Origin: Roseiarcus sp963806935
GTDB taxonomy: Bacteria > Pseudomonadota > Alphaproteobacteria > Rhizobiales > Beijerinckiaceae
Reading direction: 5' to 3'
Length of the DNA stretch: 64,000 bases
NCBI GenBank assembly: GCA_963806935.1
Contig: CAWEAT010000005.1
Coordinates: forward strand, 1 to 64,000
In this document: positions 8,398 to 18,517 of the stretch, piece after piece
Layout: every line of letters begins with the position of its first letter
Position numbering within the stretch: position 1 is the first letter of the stretch
The notes under the pieces: model-generated
Seen by the model: only the letters and a program-made list of their open reading frames with translations
The model's database searches: none
Told to the model about the DNA's origin: nothing
Made by a program: the position numbers and the translations under genes

Positions 8398-9683
8398 TCA
8401 CGCAGCCTGTATCGCGATCCGTCCCAGATGCGCCGCGCGGGCCTCTTGGCAGTGATCCTGGCCACCGACGTCGGCGCTTCTGGATGAGCGAGGAACCAGC
8501 CGGGGACGGCGAGCGGTGCCCGCGCATTGCGGAACCTCGGCCGACGCCACGATCCGCAATGTCCGGTTGATTTCGTTGAAGAGCCGTGTCTTCGGGTGCG
8601 CTCTGTCTTGCCGACCAGGTTCACGTGTGGTTCGATCCCGCGCTCGTCCACCAGCCAACCGACCATCTCAGCCGAGCCGTAGCCCACATCCGCGACCAGG
8701 CGTGACGGCGTGACGCCGAACTGTTCAGCCGTGCGTCGAGCATCGTCTTGGCGCCGACTTCGGCCTGGCGAATGGTCGTCGTCGCCTCGACGTCCATGAT
8801 CACCGCATGCTTCAGATCGGTGAGATAGTTGTTGGAATAGGCATAACCGGTGAGAGAGTTGGCCAAAGCGGTATGGCGGGCGGCCGGATCGGTCGGCGAG
8901 ATCGTCTTCGGCTCGACCGGCGTTGCGCCGCCGCGCCTCATGGAAAGACCGATCGCCGCCGAACTCAAAGCGATCTACCGGGCGACCGACGCGGACGTGG
9001 CCCGCAGGGCGCTGGAGGATTTCGACGCCGGCGTCTGGGGCCGCAATGATCCGTCGATCGCGCAGAGCTGGCGGCGAAACTGGGAGCATGTCATCCGTTC
9101 TTCGCCTTTCCCGTCGCTGTGCGGCGCATCATTTACACCACGAACGCCATCGAATCCTTGAACGCCAAGCTCCGGCGCGCCGTGCGAACGAGAGGTCATT
9201 TTCCAACCGATGAGGCGGCGATCAAATTGCTGTATCTCGTCTTGCGCCAGGTCGCGCAGACATGGAAAATGCCGCCACGCGAATGGTGCGAGGCCAAAAC
9301 CCAATTCGCTATCATCTTCGACGACAGGTTCGTCAAAGCGTGATGGGTAAACCGGCCCCGCACACAAGATTCCTGACACTCCCCCGAAGGCCGCATCATC
9401 CAAACTGAGAAATGTTCCGCGACCGCCCGATTGGAGGTCGGATCGAGGTCCTCGATCTTGGCGACGGCGCGCCTGCGATGAGCGTCGGCTAAGGCTTCGC
9501 CGCCCACGATGCCTTCCTTCATGCAGCGCGCGACTACGGTCTCGAACAGCTTGCGCACGAGATCGCTCTCGCGAAAACGGCTGTGGCAGTTCTTGGAAAA
9601 CGTGGAATGATCGGGACGTCTCCGTCGAGCCCACACGACAGAACCAGCGATAAGCCAGATTGAGGTGAACCTCGTCGCACACG
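8398..9683 (-). pseudogene. IS1182-family transposase remnant, split by an IS256 fragment
   Basis: On the minus strand the N-terminal half (about 9683-9384) reads CDEVHLNLAYRWFCR, then DHSTFSKNCHSRFRESDL and SLDDAAFG. The C-terminal half (about 8937-8398) reads KTISPTDPAARHTALANSL, AYSNNYLTDLKHAVI and DVEATTTIRQAEVG, then VGYGSAEMVGWLVDERGIEP. These are typical IS1182-family DDE transposase blocks in the correct order. The two halves are separated by a plus-strand IS256 fragment and carry several frameshifts. The joining point falls right after the DDAAFG block. The gene is dead. Confidence 0.8.
8938..9383 (+). mobile_element. 3' part of an IS256-family element inside the IS1182 gene
   Basis: Plus-strand reading gives ELKAIYRATDADVARRALED and SIAQSWRRNWEHVI, then after a frameshift near 9095-9118, RRIIYTTNAIESLNAKLRRA to a TGA at 9343. 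This is the C-terminal third of an IS256 (transposase mutator) protein, including the conserved YTTNAIES block. Beyond the stop, the sequence to about 9383 ends in GATTCCTGACACTCCC, which looks like the inverted-repeat end of this family. The left half of the element is missing, so it cannot move. Confidence 0.75.
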
Positions 9684-9689
9684 GCCCTC

Positions 9690-9965
9690 GCCCAGGGCGA
9701 CTTTGTCTTCATGGACAATCTGAGCAGCCATAAAGACCGCGCCATTCGCGCCGCCATCCGCGGTGCAACGGCCAATCTCTTCTTCTTGCCCGCCTACCCG
9801 CAGACCTCAATCCGATCGAACAGGCCTTCGACAAAATGAAGGCCATGCTGCGCAAGGCCGACGCCCGGACAATCGAAGACAGCTGGCGAACGATCGGCGC
9901 ACTGCTAGACTGCTTCACCCCCAAAAGAGTGCGCAAACCACTTTAGCAACGCTGGATTCCCCTCA
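9690..9965 (+). pseudogene. IS630-family transposase C-terminal fragment
   Basis: The reading GDFVFMDNLSSHKDRAIRAA, then FFLPAYP, and in the next frame DLNPIEQAFDKMKAMLRKAD followed by TIEDSWRTIGALLDCF, is the DDE C-terminus of an IS630 (Tc1/mariner-like) transposase. Frameshifts are near 9797 and near 9925 (an extra A in an A run before GAGTGC). The N-terminal two thirds are absent. It abuts the IS1182 remnant directly. Confidence 0.75.
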
Positions 9966-9993
9966 GCCTAAGCAGATCGGCGCTCTCGCGTCT

Positions 9994-11148
9994 CTAAGCG
10001 TGCTGCATTGGTGGGGCAAAGAAGGCCGGAATGTCTGCCGCATTTACGATCCGTTCGAGCATGGCGTCGGCGGCGGCCAGCGCCTCTCCAATCGTAACGT
10101 CCATATCCAAATAGCGATAAGAGCCGAGCCGGCCGACGAAAGTCACGCCGCGGGTCACGGTCGCGCGATCGACGTATTTCTTGAGCATCGCCTCCTCGTT
10201 GGTCTGTCGGATCGGATAGTACGGCACGTCGTTTGCGCCGCAGAACCGGCTGAATTCCCGGTAGAGAATTGTGCCCTCGATCTTCGCTTTCTCCCACGGC
10301 GCGAAATGCTTGTGCTCAGTTATCGGTGTATAGGGCGTGGCCTCATCGCAATAATTAACCACCGCGGTTCCTTGATAATCGCCTGTGGCTCTGATTGTTT
10401 CGAAGTCGAGCGTGCGGTAACCAAGTCTTCCGAGGTCATAGTGAAAATAGCGGTCGATCGGACCCGAATAAACGACATGGGCAAATGTTTCGGTTAGGTC
10501 CTCGAACCGCGCCCCCAGGCGTAACTCGAGATTGGGAGCGTCGAGGATTGACGCGACCAATTCCGTGTAGCCGCGCTCGGGGATCGCTTGGTGGGGGTGG
10601 GCGAAGTAACTGTCGTTGTAATCGAACCGAAGGGACAGGCGCTTGAGGATTGACGCCGGCAACTGCGTCGGATCGAGGCCCCACTGCTTCCGGGTATAGC
10701 CGCGGAAGAAGGCTTCGTAGAGCTCGGCTCCAATCATGCTGAGCGCTTGCTCCTCGAAATTGGCTGGGTTGGAAATTGGCAGGGTCTTCGAAGCGACGAA
10801 TGCGCGCGCTTCGTCCGGGCCCATCACCCGACGAAAGAATTGGTTTATGGTCAGCAGGTTGACCGGAAGCGAATACACCATTTGCCCAGCGACCGCCTGC
10901 ACGCGATGGCGATAGGGCTGCATCACTCCGAATCGTTGAACATAAGCCCACACTCGCTCGTCACCCGTGTGGAATATGTGCGGGCCGTAGACATGCGTCA
11001 TGACGCCGGTCTGCGGGTCGCGTTGGCAATGACAATTGCCGGCCACATGCAAACGCTCGTCGACCACCAGGACTTTGTGCCCTGCATCGGCGAGCGCACG
11101 GCCGATGGCGGCGCCGCTGAATCCGGCGCCGACGATGCAATACCTCAT
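9994..11148 (-). CDS. glf: UDP-galactopyranose mutase
   Basis: This 384-residue flavoenzyme interconverts UDP-galactopyranose and UDP-galactofuranose for surface polysaccharide. It starts with the FAD motif IVGAGFSGAAIGRALADAGH. It continues with VAGNCHCQRDP, YGPHIFHT and SLPVNLLTINQFF, then YTRKQWGLDPTQLPASILKR and the C-terminal FVGRLGSYRYLDMD, all diagnostic for Glf. The length is normal. It lies 77 bp downstream of the broken polymerase/ligase gene in the same direction, so both probably belonged to a polysaccharide locus. Confidence 0.95.
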   Translation of the reverse strand: MRYCIVGAGFSGAAIGRALADAGHKVLVVDERLHVAGNCHCQRDPQTGVMTHVYGPHIFHTGDERVWAYVQRFGVMQPYRHRVQAVAGQMVYSLPVNLLTINQFFRRVMGPDEARAFVASKTLPISNPANFEEQALSMIGAELYEAFFRGYTRKQWGLDPTQLPASILKRLSLRFDYNDSYFAHPHQAIPERGYTELVASILDAPNLELRLGARFEDLTETFAHVVYSGPIDRYFHYDLGRLGYRTLDFETIRATGDYQGTAVVNYCDEATPYTPITEHKHFAPWEKAKIEGTILYREFSRFCGANDVPYYPIRQTNEEAMLKKYVDRATVTRGVTFVGRLGSYRYLDMDVTIGEALAAADAMLERIVNAADIPAFFAPPMQHA

Positions 11149-12296
11149 GGATGCCTTTTCCGATTAATTGAAGAAAGTCGAGGCGACTGGCGAGCCAGGG
11201 GACGACGAGACCGCCCCCCGGGCGGTCACGCTGCGCCGAACCCAGGCCGCCGAGGTCGCGAACACGATGCCCGCTGCGCTCTATGACTTTGGGTTTCTTT
11301 AGCAAATTTCTGTTGGTAACCATAATTGAGCATAACGACCATACCCAGCAGCGTGAACATCAGGAAGTGGTTTTCCCTCTCCGACAGAACCAGTCTGTAG
11401 AAGGCGAAGGCGGTGAAGCTGCAGCCAAGTGCGCCCGCCAAGGCGCCAGACTCCGACAAGTCGGTCAGGTAGGCGCGGACGCCGTACCAAACCGGCAGGC
11501 AGACCATTCCGGTGAAAAACAAGAACCCGGGAACGCCTGTCTCCACCAGCAGCGAGATGACGTAGCTGTCGATCGACGAACCGATGTCGAAACCGCCAGT
11601 CACGAAACCATGTCCAATGATCGGATTCGTCTTCAGCAGCGGCCAGGCCGCCGCCCATTGCACCCATCGCCCCTGCGTGCTGGCTTCCTCCGCGCCGCCC
11701 CCGAGCACCATGTTATGGGCCCGGGGCCAGACGAGAATCAGCATGATCACGATCGCGAAGGTGACCGTGCCCATCGTGCCGACGAGCGCGGGCATCAGGC
11801 TGGCCCTGTGGCTGAGCGCTTTGCGAATTGACCAAATAACGACGAAAGTCGCCATCGAGGCGATGAACCCGACGTAGCCGCCGCGTGAGCCGGAAACGAA
11901 GATTCCGGCCATTCCGCCAATCACGACCGTCCAACCGAGGCATCGTTCAGAGAAACTCTGTCGATGAATCGCGAAGAACAATCCAATAGGAATGACCATG
12001 ATCTCAAACTCTCCAAATGAGAGCGGGACGAGAAATATTGAGCACGCCCTGAAAATGCCATTTCTGTAAGACGCCGTGCCGTCTGCCAAGGTTGCCAGCA
12101 TGGGATTGCTCTGAGCGAGCGATGCGAGCATGCCCTTCGGGAAAACATCGGCCAAAAAACGATGTTTGAAGTAAAACTCAATAACCCCCAGTCCAGAGAT
12201 AAGGATCGCGCAAAAGCTTATGATTTTGCATATACGGATCAAGTCATTTTCATCTTCAACGACATATATTAATGCTGCGAACGGCACATACCAAGT

Positions 12297-13488
12297 GAGC
12301 GCTTCGCATAATGGTCGAGGTTTGTGGGTGTGCGGTTTTTTGACCGCCTCAACAGGGCCGCAACGAAGGTGTACGCCTTGTCGTGCGGCATTTTCAGCGT
12401 TCTCAGCCGCTCATTTTCTGGCCTCTTGCCTATTCCACACAGACTCCGTCCCTAGCGGCAGCTCACGGCGCCGCGATGAGAAGCCTCGCCCGCTTCATGT
12501 TCATCGCCATCGCGACGAACTGAAGGTGGCAGTTGTTGCGATCCAAGCCGAGATAGCGAACCTTCGCCATCCCATACCAGTTCTTCATCGTCGCGTTCGC
12601 ACGCTCGACGCCGACGCGAATGCGCGACGCCGTCTTGTTGAACCAGACCTGCCAGTTGACCAACGGCTTGTTGCGCTTGGCCTTATAGGCGATCCTGTCC
12701 TCGATCCCGAGTTCGCCGAGCTTGTCGCGCAGCGCCTGGCTGTCGTAGGCCTTGTCGGCATAGTAGGCCGCCTCGTCGCCCTGGATCATGGCTTCGCCCC
12801 GCTGACTGTCGTGCAGATCGGCGCTCGTCATCTCCGCTTGGCGCACAAGGCCACTCTCCTCGTCCACCGCCAGATGCGCCTTGTAGCCAAAGGAGGTCTC
12901 GTTGTTCTTCACCGTGAAGCTCGCGTCGGGATCGCGCTCGCTGACCACGCCTTCCTCGAAAGACGGCGGCTTCACCGCCGCCGCGATGATCGTGGCGTCA
13001 ACCAGCGTGCCGCGTTTGACGATCAGACCTCGCGCGTCGAGCTGACGGTTGACCTCGGCCAGAAGCTTCTCCGACTGGCCGAGCTTCTCGATGCGCTGGC
13101 GGAAGCGCCAGATCGAGGAATGGTCGGGCGTCTCCTGATCGAGCGGAATGCCGCAGAAGCGCCGAAACGACAGCCGATCGCGCACGGCTTCCTCCGCGCC
13201 AGGGTCCGAGAGCCCGTACCATTGCTGGAGAAGCACGATCTTGAACATGGTCAGCGGCGGGTAGGCTGGGGCGCCGTCCGAAGAAGAATGCAATGGACCC
13301 ATCAAGACGCCAAACGCTGCCCACTCGAATGTCTTGGCGATATCTTCCAAGAACCCGCCCACACGAGAATAGGCATTGACGAAGGCGTCGGCGAGCGATG
13401 GTTGGCTGAAGTTACGGCGCGACATCGGCAACTCACGTTCTCGGAGAAGCCAAGAGAATCACGGGTCAGAGCGTTTTGCAAAGGGCTC
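12297..13488 (-). mobile_element. IS5-family insertion in the O-antigen ligase-like gene
   Basis: This 1192-bp element carries one transposase gene. Its ends are imperfect inverted repeats, GAGCGCTTCGCATAAT at 12297 and, reading inward on the other strand, GAGCCCTTTGCAAAAC from 13488. The 5-bp direct repeat CAAGT flanks it at 12292-12296 and 13489-13493. The two gene halves join in frame only if both copies are kept, so CAAGT may have been a tandem in the target, or the gene had an extra indel. Confidence 0.75.
12463..13431 (-). CDS. IS5-family transposase
   Basis: The protein has 322 residues and is intact. The N-terminal DUF772-type region includes LTMFKIVLLQQWYGLSD and LSFRRFCGIPLDQETPDHSS. 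The DDE catalytic core includes LVDATIIAAAV (first Asp), YYADKAYDS (second Asp) and GVERANATMKNWYGMAKVRY (Glu region). It cuts and pastes the surrounding element. Because it is full length and its ends are visible, the element is probably recent. It runs in the same direction as the gene it interrupts. Confidence 0.9.
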   Translation of the reverse strand: MPMSRRNFSQPSLADAFVNAYSRVGGFLEDIAKTFEWAAFGVLMGPLHSSSDGAPAYPPLTMFKIVLLQQWYGLSDPGAEEAVRDRLSFRRFCGIPLDQETPDHSSIWRFRQRIEKLGQSEKLLAEVNRQLDARGLIVKRGTLVDATIIAAAVKPPSFEEGVVSERDPDASFTVKNNETSFGYKAHLAVDEESGLVRQAEMTSADLHDSQRGEAMIQGDEAAYYADKAYDSQALRDKLGELGIEDRIAYKAKRNKPLVNWQVWFNKTASRIRVGVERANATMKNWYGMAKVRYLGLDRNNCHLQFVAMAMNMKRARLLIAAP

Positions 13489-14064
13489 CAAGTCAATATG
13501 GCGTCCGTCAGAGCCGACATAGAGTAACCCAAAAGCGCCGAATTCAGGAAGGGAGATGATCGCCATACCGAGATAACCGACCGCACAAAGGATTATCAGT
13601 GGGGAGGAGCCAACGCGGCTGGCAATTCGTTGGCGAACCTGCGCCGAACTCGCGACCGCAAGCAGGAAGGTCGCAATAAACGCGAAAGAAACGATGCGTC
13701 GGATGGAAATCCACGGCAGCTCGCCGACCTGCACCATGTAATAGTACGGGACGCAGATATTGACGACGAGCATGACGAAGAACAACTTGCGGATAACCCG
13801 CGGATAAACCAGCGGCACCTCCGGCATCACCCAGAGCAGCACCACGCCCACCGCTGCAACAATCCCGAAAGCACTCAAGGGCGGGAGAGCGACGGCTGTG
13901 AAACCAACCAGCGCGCCAAGACCTATCGCTATCGCAGCCCACGTGACAAAAGGCGCGACCTGACGAGCGAGGTCGGGCGCGGCCCGCACGGCGAGTCTCA
14001 ACTCCGCCATCGCGAAGGAAGCGATATGGGATAGGGCGAAACGGGCTCCGATCCGGGTTGTCAT

Positions 14065-14498
14065 GCCTGTCGAACTCCCGACAACTGCTGAGGCTGCAAT
14101 CCGCGATACGACGCACGGCGACAACGGTCGGCGCCAGAGTAGATCATTTGAAACAACAAAGCGTTGCGGCGACCGCTGGTTCCGTTCCTGTCACAGTATC
14201 TCTATGTTCGCAACATTCCACGGAGCCAAAGCGACCAACGCCCCAAAACTCGCGTGGGCGCCAAAGCGAACGCGATACTGAAATCATAATCGCCGGGGTC
14301 GCGTCAACGCGACGTCGACTGACCAGCGACGCAGGGACCAATTTCACATGAATCGGTCAGGTTTTAGGCAAATATATCGGATCGGCGCTTTCCGGCGCCG
14401 GCGCAGGCTCGTGAGGGAAGCGCCGAGGGCCACGGCAGCCCCGCCGCTCGGCCAGGTTTATTGGGACGTGACGCCGTCATCGGCCTGGGACGACCCTG
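14065..14498. other. Intergenic region between lysK and the split ligase gene
   Basis: I see no supported gene. The region should hold the promoter of the ligase-like gene and the end of lysK transcription, since both genes read leftward. No convincing promoter or terminator was found by eye. Confidence 0.5.
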
Positions 14499-16181
14499 TC
14501 AGGATGGGGTGGTCGCGTCATCGCGTTCGCGGACGAAATCGCCCGCGAGCGCCTTGCCGATCAGCGCGCGGGTCTCTTCAAGCCCGTAAAGCGCGATGAA
14601 AGATCCGAGGCGCGGGCCCCGCTCTTCGCCGAGCAGCACGGCGTAGACCATATTGAAGAAGTCGTTCGAGACGCCCGGCCGCGCCGCGGTCGCGCCCTTG
14701 GCGGAATGATCCTGGTAGCGCGGAACCGGGCGGGCGATATCATAAAGCGCCTGCTGGATCTCGTCGGCGCTCGCGTTGGCGGGCAATTCAGCGAGCTTGG
14801 CCGAAATCTCGGCGAGAACGGCGCCCTCGACCTCGTCGGCCTCGCGATAGCGCTTTTTCGGAGCGACGAAATCGCGGAAATAGGCGACGGCATAGCCAAC
14901 CAGGCTATCGAGACGGGGATGGGTTTCCGGCGCCGCCGAGGGATAATAGCGGCGGAGGAACCCCCAAAGGACTGCCGGATTTTCGGTGTTCGACACCGCG
15001 GCAAGATTAAGCAGCATGGCGAACGAGACCACCTGCCCGTGCTGGTCATGGGTCAGGATCTCGGACCGGGGCGGCGCTCCGGCATGGATATGCCAGACTG
15101 GATTGCCGAGCCTCTCCCTCCATTCCTGGCGCGGATAGGCGTCGAGAAAGGAGAGGTAGTCGTCGACATTGCGCGGGATGACATCGAAATAGAGCCGCTT
15201 CGCCGCGGTCGGTTTCTGGAACATGAAGAGCGAGAGGCTCTCCGGGCTGGCGTAGGCGAGCCATTGCTCGATCGTGAGGCCATTCCCCTTCGACTTCGAG
15301 ATCTTTTGCCCGTTCTCATCGAGGAAGAGCTCATAATTGAAGCCGGCCGGCGGCTCGCTCCCCAGAACTCGCGCGATCCGCGACGATAACTTGACCGAAT
15401 CGATCAGGTCCTTGCCCGCCATCTCGTAGTCGACGCCGAGCGCATGCCAGCGCATCGCCCAATCGGGCTTCCACTGCAGCTTGCACCTACCCCCGGTCAC
15501 CTGGGTCACGAATTCCTCGCCGGTGTCGGGATCGCGCCAGCTTATCGTTCCGGCGCGTGGATCATGTCCGATGACCGGGGCCTGCATCACGATCCCGGTT
15601 CGCGGGTGGATCGGGAGGAAAGGCGAATAGGTCGCCGCCCGGTCCTCGCGCAGCGACGGCAGCATGATCGCCTGCACTTCGTCGAAGCGCTCAAGCACGC
15701 GTAAGAGCGCCCCGTCGAACCGGCCGGATTGATAGGCCTCGGTCGAAGACATGAATTCGTAGTCGAACCCGAACTGGTCGAGAAAGGCGCGTAAGCGCGC
15801 ATTGTTGTGGGCGGCGAAGCTGTCGTATTCGCCGAACGGGTCAGGAATCTTGGTCAGCGGCTTGCCGAGATGGGCGCCGATCAAGTCGCGGTTGGGGATG
15901 TTGTCGGGGACCTTGCGCAAGCCGTCCATGTCGTCGGAGAAGGCGATCAGCCTCGTCTTGACGCTGTCGCCGGTCAGCACGCGAAAGGCGTGCCTGACCA
16001 TGCTGGTGCGGGCGACCTCGCCGAACGTGCCAAGATGCGGCAGGCCCGAGGGGCCATAGCCGGTCTCGAAGATCACTTCGTCGCGAGGCGCGCGCTCGAG
16101 CCGCGCGATCAGCTTTCGCGCTTCTTCGAACGGCCATGCTTTCGAAGCCTCGGCGGCCTCGCGCAGGGATTGCGGCGGCAT
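14499..16181 (-). CDS. lysK: Lysyl-tRNA synthetase, class I
   Basis: This 560-residue class I LysRS charges tRNA-Lys. The HIGH-type motif is in GPSGLPHLGTFGEVAR and the KMSKS-type loop is KISKSKGNG. Between them lie LIAFSDDMDGLRKVPDN and the metal/nucleotide region of archaeal-type LysRS. Alphaproteobacteria commonly use this class I enzyme instead of the class II LysS. The ATG at 16181 was chosen because conserved sequence (WPFEEARKLIARL) begins just after it; the frame stays open to 16376, but that extension looks like non-coding sequence. Confidence 0.93.
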   Translation of the reverse strand: MPPQSLREAAEASKAWPFEEARKLIARLERAPRDEVIFETGYGPSGLPHLGTFGEVARTSMVRHAFRVLTGDSVKTRLIAFSDDMDGLRKVPDNIPNRDLIGAHLGKPLTKIPDPFGEYDSFAAHNNARLRAFLDQFGFDYEFMSSTEAYQSGRFDGALLRVLERFDEVQAIMLPSLREDRAATYSPFLPIHPRTGIVMQAPVIGHDPRAGTISWRDPDTGEEFVTQVTGGRCKLQWKPDWAMRWHALGVDYEMAGKDLIDSVKLSSRIARVLGSEPPAGFNYELFLDENGQKISKSKGNGLTIEQWLAYASPESLSLFMFQKPTAAKRLYFDVIPRNVDDYLSFLDAYPRQEWRERLGNPVWHIHAGAPPRSEILTHDQHGQVVSFAMLLNLAAVSNTENPAVLWGFLRRYYPSAAPETHPRLDSLVGYAVAYFRDFVAPKKRYREADEVEGAVLAEISAKLAELPANASADEIQQALYDIARPVPRYQDHSAKGATAARPGVSNDFFNMVYAVLLGEERGPRLGSFIALYGLEETRALIGKALAGDFVRERDDATTPS

Positions 16182-16317
16182 TCTGTTCCCGTTTTTACGC
16201 TCGCGCCCGCCGACTGAACGGCGAGCGCCCCGCCTTATGGCGCAGCCGCGACGAGAAATCGAGCATGAGGGCCAGATGGGTGAAGCGCGGGGCAAATAAT
16301 CTTCCTCGCCCGACCCT

Positions 16318-18249
16318 CTATCCCGACAATCGCGTCCGGACGACTGGGCGGATCGGCCGGAGCCGACGAATCCCATGCTCGGTCTTCCCCCAGTGATATG
16401 GCCACATCACGAGGTGAACCATCGCCGCCCAGGTCGCGGCGCATACCAGCATGTAATAGACCGGCATCAGCGCGAAACTGCGCAAGCTTACCCTTGAGCC
16501 GCGCAGGCGCGCGGCGATCGAAGCGGGAAGCGCGATCGTCCAGGCGCCCGCGAGCGCGAGGATATAGGTGAAGACGTCAATCATCTCGCGAGCGGGCGCG
16601 AGCGCGCCGTCGTCGCCGACCGTGACCGCGCGCCAGAGCGTCAAAAATGCGAAGACCGGCCAAAACAGGCAGCCGACGATCGCGCCGCCGATCAGCGTCG
16701 TCGCGGCGAACGCCCGGCTCGGCCCGAGGTCGCGGCGAAACAGGCCCGGCTGGCGCGAGTGGACGATCAGCGTCTGCAGCCAACCCTTCTGCCAGCGCAC
16801 GCGCTGCCGGAACCAGTTCTTGAGTTCATGCGGAGCTTCCTCGGACGTGTCCAATTCAAGCGCTCTCACCCGGTAGCCGAAGCGGGCGAGGCGAATGCCG
16901 AGATCGGCGTCCTCGGTCACGTTCCACTCGTCCCAGGCCCCTACGTCGATCAGCGAGCGGATGCGGAAGTGATTCGAGGTGCCGCCGAGCGCGATCGGCA
17001 ATTGCAGCGCGCAGAGGCCCGGATTGAGGAAATCGAACAGCACGGAATATTCGATCGCAAACTGGTTCGCGAGCCAGGATTCGCTGCCGTTTCGGATCGT
17101 AAGCCGCGCCTGCAGACAGTCGACGCTCTTGTCGGCCGCGAAACGCGCCGCAGCGAGGCGCAATTGATCCGGCGCAGGAGCGTCTTCGGCGTCGTAGACA
17201 ACGATGAACTGCCCGCGAGCGCTCGAAAGAGCGATGTTGAGCGCTCGCGGCTTGGTCTGCGGCGGGCCCGGCGGCGCCACGATGATTTCGTAGCGCGCGG
17301 GCAGGCGCAAATCGACCAGCCGGCTCAACGTCTCGGGGTCTCGCTGCTCGACGACCAGCTTGATGTCGAGTTTGCTCTTGGGGTAGTCGAGCCCATCGAG
17401 CGCGCGGACCAGGTCCTCGACGACGCGCGCTTCCCGATAAAGCGCGACGACGATGGTGTAGTCGGGGAGCTCGCTGTCGGGGAGCGCGGGCGGGCGAACC
17501 TCCCCTTTCCCCGCGATCGCCGCCATCGACCGCAACATGATCATGGCTGAAAAGGTCAGCCAAAGCCCGGCGGATGCGACGGCTTTCAAGGCGTCGAATC
17601 GCACCACGCCAAGGACGCAGGCCAGCGTCGTGAGCAAGCCCAGGACCGCGATCTGGAGCCCGGTCATTCCACGGCGCGCGGTCAGGCTCGCAGGCAGGCG
17701 GCCGAGGGCGACATCGAGCAATTCCTCGCTGCGCCGCGCGCGCAAGAGGCCGGCGAAACGCTGGGGCGAGGTCAGGGCGAACGACCCCGAGCGATAGCGG
17801 CTGGATTGAGCCATTTCGATGAGCCGCGGCACAAATTGCGCCCTGGGCGCGATGACTGCGCGCGGACCCTCGCCGTGCAGATCGAGCGGGGCGACGCCGC
17901 AATTGAGTCCCCTTAACGCATCGAAGGCGTCCGCGAGCGGCGGGTCGCCATCGTAATATCGGCAGCCGAGATGCCTCGCCAATGCGCGATAGTAGGCGTC
18001 CTCGCTGATGTGGCCTTCGCTCAAGAGTTTGTCGAGCGGACGAACGGACCTCGGCTCAGCGGCTATGGCGTTGAGCAGCCGTTCAGGCGAGAATCCCTCT
18101 TCGGCCAGAAAAGCCAGTTCGGGCGGAAGCCGCGCTGTCAGATGGGCCGGTTCGTGGGCGCGCGGCGCAGCCCGGAGGGACGGCCGATGGCCGCCCGGCC
18201 GCGGCGCCGGCTCGGCAAACCTCATGAACTCTCGGACAATCCCCGCCAT
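16318..18249 (-). CDS. Membrane family 2 glycosyltransferase with a GspE-N-like N-terminal domain
   Basis: The protein has about 643 residues. The first 200 hold a GspE/MshEN-like region (PLDKLLSEGHISEDAYYRAL, ARHLGCRYYDGDPP). Two membrane helices follow (LQIAVLGLLTTLACVLGVV, then GLWLTFSAMIML). Next is a GT2 domain with YTIVVALYREARVVEDLV, the DxD-type VVYDAEDAP, the acceptor Asp in TEDADLG and the QRVRWQKGW motif of processive enzymes. Further helices end the chain. It should move sugar from a nucleotide donor to a growing polysaccharide or lipid at the inner membrane, as in BcsA or XagB-like proteins. The product is unknown. The start is uncertain: a GTG at 18315 is also in frame. Confidence 0.8.
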   Translation of the reverse strand: MAGIVREFMRFAEPAPRPGGHRPSLRAAPRAHEPAHLTARLPPELAFLAEEGFSPERLLNAIAAEPRSVRPLDKLLSEGHISEDAYYRALARHLGCRYYDGDPPLADAFDALRGLNCGVAPLDLHGEGPRAVIAPRAQFVPRLIEMAQSSRYRSGSFALTSPQRFAGLLRARRSEELLDVALGRLPASLTARRGMTGLQIAVLGLLTTLACVLGVVRFDALKAVASAGLWLTFSAMIMLRSMAAIAGKGEVRPPALPDSELPDYTIVVALYREARVVEDLVRALDGLDYPKSKLDIKLVVEQRDPETLSRLVDLRLPARYEIIVAPPGPPQTKPRALNIALSSARGQFIVVYDAEDAPAPDQLRLAAARFAADKSVDCLQARLTIRNGSESWLANQFAIEYSVLFDFLNPGLCALQLPIALGGTSNHFRIRSLIDVGAWDEWNVTEDADLGIRLARFGYRVRALELDTSEEAPHELKNWFRQRVRWQKGWLQTLIVHSRQPGLFRRDLGPSRAFAATTLIGGAIVGCLFWPVFAFLTLWRAVTVGDDGALAPAREMIDVFTYILALAGAWTIALPASIAARLRGSRVSLRSFALMPVYYMLVCAATWAAMVHLVMWPYHWGKTEHGIRRLRPIRPVVRTRLSG

Positions 18250-18517
18250 GGTTATTGCTTGTCGATGGACGGACGCGACGGCGCTGTTCTTGCGTTCAGC
18301 GTTTGCCGTCTTCACGCCCGGTGTGCGAGCCCCGAGTCATATGACACCAGTTTTTCGCCGTTGTCTCCAAAAAAGACTCCGGAGAAAAGTTGCAATGGTG
18401 ACGGTTCCTCAATCTCCAATCCGGCCCGCCGCGCTGGTCCCGCGGGGCGGGACAGGACGACGCCGCGATAAGGTCGTCGAAGCCGCAGCAGTCGATCGGC
18501 GGCGGCGCTGGACGGCC

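Larger units (their letters stand above)
11226..14064 (-). pseudogene. O-antigen ligase/polymerase-like membrane protein, split by an IS
   Basis: The N-terminal half (14064 to about 13489) and C-terminal half (about 12296 to 11226) are both rich in membrane helices. The C-terminal half has GSRGGYVGFIASMATFVVIW, then QGRWVQWAAAWPLLKTNPI, IGHGFV and ISLLVETGVPGFLFF. This is the Wzy_C/O-antigen ligase pattern, whose periplasmic loop carries the key Arg and His. An IS5-family element (12297-13488) sits between them. With exactly that segment removed, the reading runs on in frame through GSDGRHIDLTWYVPFAAL. It would have joined or polymerised polysaccharide repeat units at the inner membrane. The start at 14064 is one of two in-frame ATGs; the other is 14124. 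Confidence 0.8.

Noticed and set aside
16182..16376. 65-residue N-terminal extension of lysK
   Set aside because: Arg/Ser-rich and unlike LysRS; the conserved part starts just after the ATG at 16181.
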